Source: Pantoea sp. A4
GTDB lineage: Bacteria; Pseudomonadota; Gammaproteobacteria; Enterobacterales; Enterobacteriaceae
Assembly (NCBI RefSeq): GCF_000295955.2
Contig: NZ_ALXE01000017.1
Location: 124,001-188,000 of the forward strand
Direction of reading: 5' to 3'
DNA: 64,000 nucleotides
Shown here: piece after piece, positions 52,676 through 61,844 of the stretch
Numbering within the stretch: position 1 is the first letter of the stretch
Layout: the number at the start of each line of letters is the position of its first letter
Made by a program: the position numbers and the translations under genes
Notes under the pieces: generated by a model
What the model saw: the letters and a program-made list of their open reading frames with translations, nothing else
What the model was told of the DNA's origin: nothing
Database searches by the model: none

Positions 52676-53578
52676 ATGATGATGATGAAACAATGGTGGT
52701 TTGCAAAACGTAAATTAACCCAGGCAACGCTGGTGGCAATGGGGTTGAGCGCGATGTCGTTGTCTGCCCTCGCTGAGACCGTCACCGTCGGCGGGGCCAA
52801 CTTCTCTGAGCAGACCGTGCTGGCCAATATCTATGCCTCGGCGCTGCAGCAGCAGGGGATTGAGGTTAAAACCCGGCTTAACCTCGGTAACCGCGAAATC
52901 ATCCTTCCGGCGCTGAAAGCCGGCGAGCTGGACGTGGTACCGGAATACCTCGGGGCGCTGTTAAACCATTATCACCCAGATACCAAGGTGACTACCCAAC
53001 AGGAAGTCACCCACGAACTGACCGCCACCTTGCCAGCGGACTTTGCCTTACTGAACGCGGCGGAGGCGAGTTCGATTACCGCCTGGGCAGTGAGCGCGGA
53101 GACGGCGAAAAAGTATCAGCTGAAAACGCTGTCTGACCTGGCGAAAGTGGCACCGCAACTGGTGGTCGGTGGCCCACCGGAAGTGGCAACCCGAGCGCTC
53201 GGACTGCCGGGGCTGGAGCGGGTCTACGGCATCAAGTTTAAGGCTTTCAGGTCGCTGGATATGGGTGGGCCGCTCAGCCGACTGGCGCTTAACTCGGGAA
53301 AAATTGACGTAGCGACGGTGGTCTCGACCCAGGGCGATCTGTCGAAAGAGAAGTGGGTGGTGCTGGAAGATGATAAACACGAGCAACCCGCACAGAACGT
53401 GGTGCCGCTGGTGCATAAAGGCACGGTATCAGCGAAAGCCGAGCAGGTGCTTAATCAAGTGTCAGCGCGTCTGACCACCGCCGATCTCATTGAGCTCAAT
53501 AAGGCGGTCGACGTCGAGCATCAGGACCCGGCTAAGGTCGCCGAGCAGTGGGTTAAAACCAACCTGAAGGCCAATTAA
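52676..53578 (+). CDS. Betaine/choline-type ABC substrate-binding protein (OsmF/YehZ-like)
   Basis: 300 residues. Signal peptide to about residue 34 (SLSALAE), mature start TVTVGGANFSEQTVLANIY as in OpuAC/OsmF proteins, then LDVVPEYLGALLNHYH and a closing WVKTNLKAN. The aromatic cage that binds trimethylammonium groups in OpuC is not clearly complete, so a related ligand is possible; YehZ-type proteins have low betaine affinity. It ends before a strong hairpin. Confidence 0.88.
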   Translation: MMMMKQWWFAKRKLTQATLVAMGLSAMSLSALAETVTVGGANFSEQTVLANIYASALQQQGIEVKTRLNLGNREIILPALKAGELDVVPEYLGALLNHYHPDTKVTTQQEVTHELTATLPADFALLNAAEASSITAWAVSAETAKKYQLKTLSDLAKVAPQLVVGGPPEVATRALGLPGLERVYGIKFKAFRSLDMGGPLSRLALNSGKIDVATVVSTQGDLSKEKWVVLEDDKHEQPAQNVVPLVHKGTVSAKAEQVLNQVSARLTTADLIELNKAVDVEHQDPAKVAEQWVKTNLKAN

Positions 53579-53584
53579 TTCCGT

Positions 53585-53604
53585 GGCGTCCGACAACGGA
53601 CGCC
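53585..53604 (+). terminator. Hairpin after the binding-protein gene
   Basis: A perfect 8-bp stem, GGCGTCCG (53585-53592) with CGGACGCC (53597-53604), and an ACAA tetraloop. No T tract follows, and the monooxygenase gene starts 20 bp later, so partial read-through is likely. Confidence 0.5.
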
Positions 53605-53624
53605 GTGCTTAGCGAGCGATCAGC

Positions 53625-54935
53625 ATGACCCAGCCCACGGCTATTTTTAATCTGTTCTTCTTCAATCCTCAGGGCGATTACCGATTCTCCTGGCGGCACC
53701 CCCAGTCCCCCGGTAGGGAGATTTTCACGCTGAAGTTCTATGCCACACTGGCGCGCCGCGCCGAAGAGGCGGTGCTGGATAATATTTTCATCGCCGATCA
53801 CGTGGCGGTGTGGGATACGGTGCCCAGCGGTATTCCGCATTACGCGAACCTGCGGCTGGAGCCGATCACCCTGTTAGCGGCGCTGGCCGCGGTGACAGAT
53901 CACATCGGCCTGATGGCCACTGCCTCGACCTCCTATAACGAGCCGTACAATCTGGCGCGCTACTTTGCATCGCTGGATTTTCTCAGTGAGGGACGGGCCA
54001 GCTGGAACGTGGTCACTTCCTGGCTGCCGGAAGAGGCCGCCAACTACGGACGCGAAACGCTGCCAGCGCACGGCGAGCGCTATGAGCGCGCCGCTGAATT
54101 TATCGATGTCGTGCGCAAGCTATGGGATTCATGGGAAGAGGAGGCGGTGCTGTTAGACAAGCAGAGCGGTGACTTCGCCGATCCACAGCGGGTGCATCCG
54201 TTGCATCATCAGGGCAAATTCTTCAAGGTGCGCGGCCCGCTGAATCTACCACGGCCGCCGCAGGGGCACCCGGTGATCGTGCAGGCAGGCTCATCAGAAG
54301 CTGGCAAGCAGCTCGCCGCCCGCCAGGCGGATATGCATTTTGTGTTTATGAGCGATATCGCCAAAGGGATTGCCTACCGCGCGGATATGAACCGTCGTCT
54401 GCGGGCGCTGGGGCGGGATCCCGCCCATTTCAAAATCCTCGGCGGCGTGCTGCCGGTGGTGGTGAACAGCGCGGCAGAAAAGGCTGAAAGACTGGCGTTG
54501 GTGACGTCGCTGATGAACGACCAGATGGCGCTGGATCTGCTCGGCACCTATCTGCAGATGGACCTCAGCGGCACCGATCCCCACGCACCGCTTCCGCCGC
54601 TGCCCGAGGAAGACAATTTTGACGGTATACGCACCGCGCTGCAGATCATCCGCGGCTATGATGCTGGTTTAACGGTGCTGGAGCTGGGTCGACTGCTGCT
54701 GCAAAGCTCGGACAGCTGGCTGGTCATCGGCACCGCCGAAGAAGTCGCCGAAACGCTGATCGCCGCCTTCAGCGCCGGGGCTGTGGATGGTTACAATCTG
54801 ATGTTCCCCTTCCTGCCGCTGGATTTTGATAACTTTGTTGCGCAGGTCGCCCCGCTACTTAAAGCGCGGGGCGTAATGAAGACGGCTTATCAGCCGGGGA
54901 CGCTGCGGCAGAAGCTGGGGCTACCAGCACGCTGA
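53625..54935 (+). CDS. LLM-class flavin monooxygenase (NtaA/SnaA/DszA type)
   Basis: 436 residues. Long-form bacterial-luciferase-like fold with ALAAVTDHIGLMATASTSYNE, ASLDFLSEGRASWNVVTSW and VIVQAGSSEAGKQLAARQAD, typical of FMNH2-dependent NTA/EDTA, pristinamycin and dibenzothiophene monooxygenases. It needs a separate flavin reductase, not seen here. Close to the betaine-type importer, it may cleave an imported amine or sulfur compound. Its 3' end overlaps the convergent PhnD-like gene by 77 bp, unusual for two real genes, though both frames are well supported. Confidence 0.87.
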   Translation: MTQPTAIFNLFFFNPQGDYRFSWRHPQSPGREIFTLKFYATLARRAEEAVLDNIFIADHVAVWDTVPSGIPHYANLRLEPITLLAALAAVTDHIGLMATASTSYNEPYNLARYFASLDFLSEGRASWNVVTSWLPEEAANYGRETLPAHGERYERAAEFIDVVRKLWDSWEEEAVLLDKQSGDFADPQRVHPLHHQGKFFKVRGPLNLPRPPQGHPVIVQAGSSEAGKQLAARQADMHFVFMSDIAKGIAYRADMNRRLRALGRDPAHFKILGGVLPVVVNSAAEKAERLALVTSLMNDQMALDLLGTYLQMDLSGTDPHAPLPPLPEEDNFDGIRTALQIIRGYDAGLTVLELGRLLLQSSDSWLVIGTAEEVAETLIAAFSAGAVDGYNLMFPFLPLDFDNFVAQVAPLLKARGVMKTAYQPGTLRQKLGLPAR

Positions 54936-55677
54936 CCGGCTGATAATCTTCGCGGTTTGTTGCGGTGAAGCCGCAAATCAGCAACCGTGCGCAGACCTCC
55001 CGCCACTGCGGTTCGCTGACCATCCGGGTCAGCGCCTGCCGCAATTTTCGCAGCGTGGCGGCTGAGGTGCCACTGGCGGTAATCAGCGGCAGGCCGGGCA
55101 GTTCAGCGGTGTAGCCAATCGTCGCAAGCCCCTGCAACAATGTCGGCTGGTGGCGGCTAAATAGCGCCCAGCTGACTGCGTCGATGGCCGCCACGTCGGC
55201 CGCGTTATCCTGTAGTGCCTGCAATGACTGGCGATGGCCGCCGCTGAACAATAGCGATGAGAAGAAACGACCGTTTTGCTGCAGCGCGGCTATTTCTGCG
55301 CGCAAAGTATGGAAGCCGGACAACGAATCCTCGCTGTTGCACACCACACGCCTGCCCGCAAAATCAGCCAGCCGTTTAGCAGCGTCGGCTTCCCGCACCA
55401 CCAGCCTGCTGCGGTAGCGGTAGCCGCTGCACCCCTGAGCGTTGTAGTGGAAGGTGCCAACCACTTGCGCCTCAGGCAGCAGCGCGCACAACGGGTAGCC
55501 GCAGGTCTGGCTAAGCAGCAAAGACGGCGCCTTCCAGTGCGCCAGCCGATCGCTGGGCTCAGCGTAATGCCAGCCATCAATGCCTCCCTGTTCCAGCAGC
55601 TGGCGCAGTGCGTCCACCAGCAGACGCGTATCCGCAGGTTGCACATCATACATGGGTAGAGACAGCAGTTGAGTCAT
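54859..55677 (-). CDS. PhnD-like periplasmic-binding-fold protein without signal peptide
   Basis: 272 residues of the phosphonate/phosphite-binding (PhnD, PF12974-type) fold: LLLSQTCGYPLCALL, GTFHYNAQGCSGYRYRSRLV, RRVVCNSEDSLSGFHTLR and DNAADVAAIDAVSWALF. The amino end, TQLLSLPMYDVQPAD, shows no signal peptide or lipobox, so it may stay in the cytoplasm as a sensor or enzyme. It starts on the 4-bp overlap (ATGA) with the desaturase and is co-transcribed with it. Confidence 0.78.
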   Translation of the reverse strand: MTQLLSLPMYDVQPADTRLLVDALRQLLEQGGIDGWHYAEPSDRLAHWKAPSLLLSQTCGYPLCALLPEAQVVGTFHYNAQGCSGYRYRSRLVVREADAAKRLADFAGRRVVCNSEDSLSGFHTLRAEIAALQQNGRFFSSLLFSGGHRQSLQALQDNAADVAAIDAVSWALFSRHQPTLLQGLATIGYTAELPGLPLITASGTSAATLRKLRQALTRMVSEPQWREVCARLLICGFTATNREDYQPVSVLVAPASAAASPADKPSSLRPAL

Positions 55678-56720
55678 GGTGTTGCTCCAGTCTCAGAGGC
55701 AACGTCGGTGACCGGTGTGTTTTCAGGATGCTGCTGCGATTGCAGAGGCCTGGTGTCCGGGCGTCCGTCGGGGAACCACGGATTGATTTCGACCTTTATC
55801 GGCCTGGTAAGATGCTGGCGCATCAGCTCACCGTACCCCTTAACGAAAAACCCCTGATTGCGCCGCAGATACGCCGCTTTACCGGCACGATACACCACCG
55901 GCAATCCGTACCAGGGAATGCGCGGCAGGTCGTGGTGTACCGCATGATAGTTCAGATTAAGAAACAGCAGTCGCCAGAACAGCCCGGCCTCGTTAATCAC
56001 CGAACGGGCTTCTGGGGCCTCTTCCGCCCGATGTTCGAGGAACGATCGCACTGAGGTCATCGCCAGCATCGGTCCGGTCACTCCGAACAGATACCACACC
56101 AGTGAGAAATCATAAACGTGCAACCAGCCAATCACCGGCAGCAGTAGGATGAAATGTACCAGCCACATCACGATGGCGGGGCGATCCCCCTGTATAAATG
56201 AATGCCAGATGTTGGCCAGCGCCCAGAACATTGTCAGCAGCGGGGCCAGCAGGAAGCGGCCGGGAAAGGTGTTGCGCAGGCGTACCAGTTGACGCTGCAC
56301 ACCGTTAAAATGCGCCCAGCGGCGGCGGGTAAAGTAGTAGCTTTCCGGGTCAGTCTCCGGCACTGTCAGGTCTTCATCAATATGGTGGGTCAGATGCAGA
56401 TCGCGATAGGCACCATAAGGGTACCAGACCGAGAATGGCAGCATGCCGAACAGCTGGTTCAGGCGTGCGAATCGGGTCGGATGGCCGTGGATGAGCTCGT
56501 GCTGCAAGGACATATACCAGGTGGTTAGCCAGATAAGCAACAGCGTGGATGGCAGCAGCCCGAGGGTTTTCCACCAGGCAACCGTAGCAACCCAGCCGCC
56601 GTAAATGACGACGATCAACAGCCAGGTGGGCAATTCGCTGCGCCACAGCCAAGTGGCCGACAGCCGGGCAATCAGCTCTCGTTGTTCCTGATCCAAATAG
56701 ACCGACGTTCTTACAGTCAT
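55674..56720 (-). CDS. Membrane fatty-acid desaturase/hydroxylase-family protein
   Basis: 348 residues, integral-membrane di-iron family. The three His boxes are HELIHGH, HLTHH and NYHAVHHD, with four membrane helices in pairs between them. A polar, Pro-rich tail of about 25 residues ends the protein. It introduces a double bond or hydroxyl group into a lipid or other hydrophobic chain at the inner membrane. Its promoter region contains the inverted repeat at 56733-56760. Confidence 0.85.
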   Translation of the reverse strand: MTVRTSVYLDQEQRELIARLSATWLWRSELPTWLLIVVIYGGWVATVAWWKTLGLLPSTLLLIWLTTWYMSLQHELIHGHPTRFARLNQLFGMLPFSVWYPYGAYRDLHLTHHIDEDLTVPETDPESYYFTRRRWAHFNGVQRQLVRLRNTFPGRFLLAPLLTMFWALANIWHSFIQGDRPAIVMWLVHFILLLPVIGWLHVYDFSLVWYLFGVTGPMLAMTSVRSFLEHRAEEAPEARSVINEAGLFWRLLFLNLNYHAVHHDLPRIPWYGLPVVYRAGKAAYLRRNQGFFVKGYGELMRQHLTRPIKVEINPWFPDGRPDTRPLQSQQHPENTPVTDVASETGATP

Positions 56721-56732
56721 TAAGCCAACCCG

Positions 56733-56760
56733 CTGCCGATGTCATGATACCCATCGGCAG
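56733..56760. promoter_or_regulatory. Inverted repeat, probable desaturase operator
   Basis: CTGCCGATG (56733-56741) and CATCGGCAG (56752-56760) are perfect 9-bp arms 10 bp apart, ending 13 bp before the desaturase start codon. A further half site, ATCGGCAGAA, lies nearby at about 56795. No local regulator gene is present. Confidence 0.55.
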
Positions 56761-57163
56761 AATGTTACCCGCTGTACCCTGCGGCACAAATGCGATTAAT
56801 GGCTATCGGCAGAAGAGAAGCGGTATTAGCGTTAATAATTGGTGAGAAGGAAAGCCGGATAAAGTGCATCAGACGTTCACTCTGAATGCATTCTCAGGCA
56901 GAAAGTATAAGGCTATAAGCCCATATCTAGAGTGATTAACCGATATCTAATAGCTTACTGGATTGACAGAAAATAATCAGAAATACGGGTTTTGGAAACT
57001 TTTTAGTTGCTGTATTTATAGATAAGCTTCAGGATGAATAAGTACTGGCATTTAATGAAAACATAAAGGAACTAATATTCCCAAACTTAAATATTGATTC
57101 CCTAGTTGATATAATGTATTTTGATGGTATCGAGAAATAATAAAACCATTAAGGGTGTGTGAA
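56761..57163. other. Transition from GC-rich to AT-rich DNA
   Basis: Base composition drops sharply near 56930, where foreign-looking DNA begins. A short frame just before 57150 (LIFPNLNIDSLVDIMYFDG then stop) may be the tail of a truncated gene, but no start was found. No retron-like RNA structure was recognised upstream of the ATPase/HNH pair. Confidence 0.5.
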
Positions 57164-58765
57164 ATGAATGTGTTTTTTTGTAGATCTCCAGCATTTCTAT
57201 TAGATACTATCAATCATCTTAAAGGAAGATTTAAAGAGCTCATAATAGTAGCCCCTAGAGATGCGGATTTTAGTGATTACGGAAATAAAACTTCAGTTTA
57301 TATTTACGCTTTAGTGGATGGTTTTCAAACACAATTCCTTTCGAATGCTGCATTGTATAACAGGCAAGAAAACCCAAAAGAATCCACACTGCTTGATGTA
57401 TTTAAAAAAGTAAACAACAAAATAAACTGTATAGAAAAAGACCCTAATACTATTTTATTTTCTCAGTCACCTTCGTTAGAGACATACCGTCAGTTGGTGG
57501 TGAATTTTGGCTTGGAGGCATCAAGGGTATTATTCGAAGAAGTAAATGACATGGGAGTGATAAGAAACAACACAAAAAAAACAAAATACTTTAACTTGTT
57601 CATATCTAGTAAGATGTTTAACAAATACTTATTAAGAACTTCTGAGAGTTATTATGCGTACAAAAATGCAAACTTCATTTTATTCAACAAAGAGAGAGAG
57701 CAGATAAAAAGCAATGAACTTGATTTCTCTATTGATTTGCAGGATGGTGTAGACATAAATATGGAGCTGAAATTCAGATTCAGCTATCAAGAAGAATTTC
57801 ATAGAAATATCACTGTTCTAATTGGGCAGAATGGAAATGGGAAAAGTAGAACATTAAATAATATAGCAAGAAAAGCTCTAAAAGGATATGTTGAAAGTGA
57901 AAGTCGACTTAAAGTAAATCGAGTTTTGTTATTTGCTCCACGTCATGAATTGCATATATTTCCATCGGAAAAATGGAAAAATCCCGCCACTTATTATAGA
58001 ACCTTCCCAACAACAAGATCATCAAAATCACGCAGCGCTAAATCCCTGACAGAGTCATTGCTAGATATTTTACGAACTGACGAAAAAATTGCAGACAAAC
58101 ATCGATGGGTAATATTTCAAGAATCATTATGTGAATTAAATTCTTATGAAGACATTCATTTAAAAGGAATTAACCCCAATCAATACTATTCACTCATCGA
58201 CCTTTGGAATTTAAAAAATAACAAGTTCTCCATGCTTAGTGAAATACAGCAGGATTTAGAGCCGATCAAATTAATAAATGGTAGAGAATGTAGGCTAAGT
58301 AGTGGTGAGTATAGCTTTCTTCAGATATTGTCTGGAATGACAATGAATATTGAAAATGGTAGTTTATTACTGATTGATGAACCAGAGACGCATTTACATC
58401 CTAATTTTATTTCGCAATTAATGTCTTCCTTGCAAACAATTCTATTATCAACTGGGTCGTTTTCAATTATAGCTACTCACTCGGTTTATGTTGTTAGAGA
58501 TGTACCAGAAGATCAGATAATAATCTTAGAAAGAGATTATGAAACAAATGTTTTAATTCAAAAAAATACCGGAATGTCAACTTTAGGCGCTAATATTGGT
58601 TCGCTGTCAACTTTTATATTCGGTGAAAACGGTCGATCTAAAAATGTTACTGCAATTGTAGAAAATGTATTAAGTGAAGGTATTAACTTTAGTGAGATTG
58701 AAAGAAAATATGGACAGGTATTTTCTTCTGAAATGCTTTCTATGATTAAAGGTAAAATAAAGTGA
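57164..58765 (+). CDS. AAA ATPase (PtuA-like) of a putative defence pair
   Basis: 533 residues from the ATG at 57164, with AAGGG 8 bases upstream (a GTG at 57155 is less suited). SMC/ABC-like ATPase: Walker A LIGQNGNGKSRTLN near residue 220, signature LSSGEYSFLQIL near 380, Walker B LLLIDEPETHLHP near 400, switch IIATHS near 437. The first ~195 residues have no recognised domain; in known PtuA proteins the Walker A is near the amino end, so this is an added domain. The gene is very AT-rich, a sign of transfer. It overlaps the HNH gene by 4 bp (GTGA). Confidence 0.8.
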   Translation: MNVFFCRSPAFLLDTINHLKGRFKELIIVAPRDADFSDYGNKTSVYIYALVDGFQTQFLSNAALYNRQENPKESTLLDVFKKVNNKINCIEKDPNTILFSQSPSLETYRQLVVNFGLEASRVLFEEVNDMGVIRNNTKKTKYFNLFISSKMFNKYLLRTSESYYAYKNANFILFNKEREQIKSNELDFSIDLQDGVDINMELKFRFSYQEEFHRNITVLIGQNGNGKSRTLNNIARKALKGYVESESRLKVNRVLLFAPRHELHIFPSEKWKNPATYYRTFPTTRSSKSRSAKSLTESLLDILRTDEKIADKHRWVIFQESLCELNSYEDIHLKGINPNQYYSLIDLWNLKNNKFSMLSEIQQDLEPIKLINGRECRLSSGEYSFLQILSGMTMNIENGSLLLIDEPETHLHPNFISQLMSSLQTILLSTGSFSIIATHSVYVVRDVPEDQIIILERDYETNVLIQKNTGMSTLGANIGSLSTFIFGENGRSKNVTAIVENVLSEGINFSEIERKYGQVFSSEMLSMIKGKIK

Positions 58766-59616
58766 AATTTTTAAATTTTCCTTTTGAAAACGATAAAGAA
58801 AATCTTAATTTTTTATCTAAATTAAATGAAAATAGTTCAATAAAAAATGATCTTACTTATTTTACAGAGAGGTACGATGAATATCATAGAGCTAGAGGAT
58901 GTGTGTTATACATAAATGGCATGGTCGGGCTAGATATAGCTAGGGAAAGAATAAATGCTCTTTACAAGAGTAAAAATAAGCATTTAGATTACATAAACTC
59001 GATGAGAGTTAAATTTACGGGAAAGTGTTGTGTTATGTGTGGAGCTATACTAAGTACTCAAGTAGATCACTTTCTTCCGCAAGGACATTTTCCCGAATTC
59101 TCTATACTAAGTGCAAACTTAATACCTGTATGTAAATGCAATCAAAAAAAGAAAAATTTCACTGTTGGTTGTAGTGCTGATGAAATACTTCTTCATCCTA
59201 GGTATGAAAAAAAGCTATCAAAAAGAATAATAAAAGCAAAGATAAGAGATCATAATAATAATGTCACAATAGAGATAAATTTCGTTACGCCTAGAGATTT
59301 AAAAAGAAAAGAGCAATTTGAATTTCATTTTAAAAAAATTGTTGATGTGGAGCTCTTAAAAACAATGATTATTGAAAAGTTTAATGAAATGAAGTGCTCT
59401 CCTGGTTCTGTTGTTTATAGTTTAGCAGAACCTAACTTGAGCAAGAATGAGTTGAAATCAATTTTGTTTTCCCACTTAAAATCTCTAGACAAAAAACATA
59501 AGAGCCAGAATAACTGGGAGTCGGTTTTTATTCATGCTCTACTCGAAAGAAAAACACTTAATTGGATTTGGCGAAAATTATCTGTTCCAAACAGAAAGCA
59601 TGATGCACCATTATAA
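58762..59616 (+). CDS. HNH endonuclease (PtuB-like), partner of the ATPase
   Basis: 284 residues, GTG start overlapping the ATPase stop. Central HNH/zinc region: KCCVMCGAILSTQVDHFLPQ with the CxxC pair and catalytic DH, then NLIPVCKCNQKKKNF with a second Cys pair and Asn. This matches the C..C/DH/N/C..C plan of PtuB nucleases of Septu systems. The carboxy part (about 150-284) is helical and unassigned. ATPase-HNH pairs of this kind are anti-phage systems in which the ATPase holds the nuclease in check. Function here is by analogy. Confidence 0.78.
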   Translation: MKFLNFPFENDKENLNFLSKLNENSSIKNDLTYFTERYDEYHRARGCVLYINGMVGLDIARERINALYKSKNKHLDYINSMRVKFTGKCCVMCGAILSTQVDHFLPQGHFPEFSILSANLIPVCKCNQKKKNFTVGCSADEILLHPRYEKKLSKRIIKAKIRDHNNNVTIEINFVTPRDLKRKEQFEFHFKKIVDVELLKTMIIEKFNEMKCSPGSVVYSLAEPNLSKNELKSILFSHLKSLDKKHKSQNNWESVFIHALLERKTLNWIWRKLSVPNRKHDAPL

Positions 59617-60040
59617 TGGTGAGAAATATTAATTACTAACATTGGTGTAACGCAATAGTTTTACATTAAAATAGCCATTGCATTTAAATTTTTAATTTTT
59701 TACTTATATTTTTATGAATTATAAAAAATTATTTTTTTGAATATGATTCGATATTTATCTGCGGTGATGGTAGTCATGATTTTTGGCCTTTTGGAATTAG
59801 TTAAATGAATGTGGATGTAGTTTGGAAATGTACTTTATCTACACTACTGGTTTAACTTCATATAATTGACCTTATATGAAGGTAGGATCCGCCTGAGGAT
59901 CCGCGTATGATAGGGATCAACCGGTTATGTCCCAAAAGGCGAGCAAAATACAGGCAGCGCTACATGAAATCTGATGAAGAAGCAGGGTCTGACATCACCA
60001 GATTTTACGTATCGTACAAACTCTCAGGATAGGATGCAAA
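59617..60040. other. Intergenic region with short direct repeat
   Basis: No gene seen. AT-rich to about 59880, then more GC-rich. AGGATCCGC occurs twice (59884-59892 and 59896-59904) separated by CTG, upstream of the recombinase relic, a possible remnant of its recombination site. Confidence 0.4.
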
Positions 60041-61088
60041 ATGACCAAATCGGACACTGTTTCATCCTCTTCCAGTTTGCCTGTTGTCTCGGACGAGGAT
60101 CTTACTGCCCGGCTGCGGGAGTTTGTGCAGGACAGGGCAGCGTTCTCCGGAAACACCTGGCGGCAGCTACTCAGTGTGATGCGCATCTGCGCATCTGCGG
60201 AGCCTGGGCACAGGAAAACGGACGCAGCTTTTTGCCGATGTCCTCTGCCTGCCTGCGCGACTATCTGTTATACCTGCAGTCAACCGGCCGGGCCTCTTCA
60301 ACCATATCAACCCACGCTGCGCTGATCTCGATGCCGCCGATCTCAATCCTCCGAACAGCTCGCCGCTGGTCTTACGGGCGGTTAAACGTATAACCGTACT
60401 GCCGTGGTTCAGGGAGAGCGCACCGGTCAGGCCATCCGTTCCGGATCCGGGGCCTGATGAAACTCGACGCAGCCTGGGCGGAGTCATCCCATCTTCTAGA
60501 GCTGAGGGACCTGGCTTTTTTGCACATAGCCTACGCAACGCTGCTTCGCATCAGCGAGCTTGGCCGGCTGCGCATCCGGGACGTAACCCGCGTCGCCGAC
60601 GGACGGATCATTCTAGACTTGGCCTGGACCAAAACCATTGTGCAGACGGGAGGACTGATTAAAGCGCTGGGCGATCTCTCGACAGAACATCTCACCCGGA
60701 GGCTGATGGCTTCAGGCCTGGCCTCTGAGCCAGATGCGTTTACCTTTGCCCCCGTGCACCGTACGAACAAGGCCAGAGTGAGTACGAAAATCCGCTCACC
60801 ACGCTGGCGATAGAGGATATTTTCAAACGGGCATGGCTGAAGCCAGAGCCGGGTAGGGAAATCGCCGGAAACAAGAATCGCTACCGGGGCTGGACCGGTC
60901 ACAGCACACGAGTCGGTGCTGCTGTGGATATGGCCGCGAAAAACTACAGTACTGCACAGATCATGCAGGAAGGAACGTGGAAAAAGCCGGAAACGGTCAT
61001 GCGCTATATCCGTCATGTTGAGGCCCATTCTGGTGCGATGGTAGATCTTATGGCTATGTATAACAAATCCAATGATGGCGACGATTGA
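60041..61088 (+). pseudogene. Cre-like tyrosine recombinase, frameshifted
   Basis: The original frame begins MTKSDTVSSSSSLPVVSDED at 60041. It breaks where GCGCATCT is tandemly duplicated (60181-60196); removing one copy restores RICGAWAQENGRSF. Further shifts occur near 60330-60440 and 60785. Recognisable parts: catalytic Arg in LLRISELGRLRIRDV (60457 frame) and the end GWTGHSTRVGAAVDMAAK with MRYIRHVEAHSG, carrying His, Arg and the nucleophilic Tyr. With at least three frameshifts it is inactive. It resembles plasmid-borne Cre-type resolvases of Erwiniaceae. Confidence 0.8.
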
Positions 61089-61481
61089 GTGTGGCCTTGA
61101 CCCAAAATCCTACTCCCTTCAGAAACAGAATTCTGGCATGATATTCGCTTCCCCAAACTTAAGTCCTGCCTAAGAATGTGGTTCAACGGAGAATGCTGTA
61201 TGTAAAATATCTGCAACAGACGCCACTCTCAAGGTAATCACTCATTCCGGTCCGTGCGCCACATAGAAATAGCCTGTTTGCAAAGGAGTCTAGGCATGCG
61301 ACGGCCAACATAATTGTCGTGGATCAGTGAATCTTACTGCGTGTCCAGCTTAACAATTTCCGGACGCAGTGATGACATAACTTTTCAGTGAAATGATTAA
61401 TCAGGCTAATCATTTCAGGTCTATTGACAGCACTTATCAGTTAAGCAATCATTCAAGAAAAATCCAGAAGATACTTACTTA
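61089..61481. other. Intergenic region after the recombinase relic
   Basis: No supported gene. Contains the right copy of the imperfect repeat (61107-61148). The last 100 bp probably hold the promoter of the next pair; no clear operator seen. Confidence 0.5.
61107..61148. repeat. Imperfect repeat, right copy
   Basis: Core AAACAGAATTCTGGCATGAT then ATTCGC (61123-61148) matches 41884-41909 at 22 of 26 positions in the same orientation. It begins 18 bp after the recombinase stop codon. Confidence 0.5.
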
Positions 61482-61844
61482 ATGAATGAAATCATCCAAA
61501 TTCTGCAACTGTCTCTGAGCTGGCCCGCTGTATCTATTATCTGCATGGTGATAATGTTTAAACCGATCAACCTCCTTTTAAGGCGCATGGCAGACAGCAA
61601 CACTGCCAAGGCTAAACTCGGTTTTGTCGAGCTTGAAATTGGTGAGCTGACACGCAAGGGCAATGCAGCGATTGACAGTATGAATAGTCTCAGCCTTGTC
61701 ATGGCCAGAACACGCTTGCTGGAGTTAGAAGTTACACGGGCAAACTTCTCAAGAAGCTTCACCAGTGAAGAGCAGATTAAGCTGAATGGACTGATTCTTG
61801 AATTAAGAGAAAATATAGACCTCCTTCAAAAGGAGGTGGCATGA
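61482..61844 (+). CDS. Small membrane-anchored coiled-coil protein
   Basis: 120 residues, not recognised. One amino-terminal membrane helix (about 8-32, LSLSWPAVSIICMVIMF), then helical, heptad-like sequence (MARTRLLELEVTRANFSRSF, LILELRENIDLLQKEV). Its stop overlaps the start of the PcfJ-type gene by 4 bp (ATGA), so the two are translationally coupled and may act together. AT content is moderate. Confidence 0.7.
   Translation: MNEIIQILQLSLSWPAVSIICMVIMFKPINLLLRRMADSNTAKAKLGFVELEIGELTRKGNAAIDSMNSLSLVMARTRLLELEVTRANFSRSFTSEEQIKLNGLILELRENIDLLQKEVA

Noticed and set aside
57164..59616. Pair read as a retron with PtuAB effectors
   Set aside because: No reverse transcriptase gene and no msr/msd-like inverted repeats lie upstream.
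59884..59904. Short repeats considered as a CRISPR array or iteron origin
   Set aside because: Only two 9-bp copies 3 bp apart; no spacer pattern, no further copies and no replication gene nearby.
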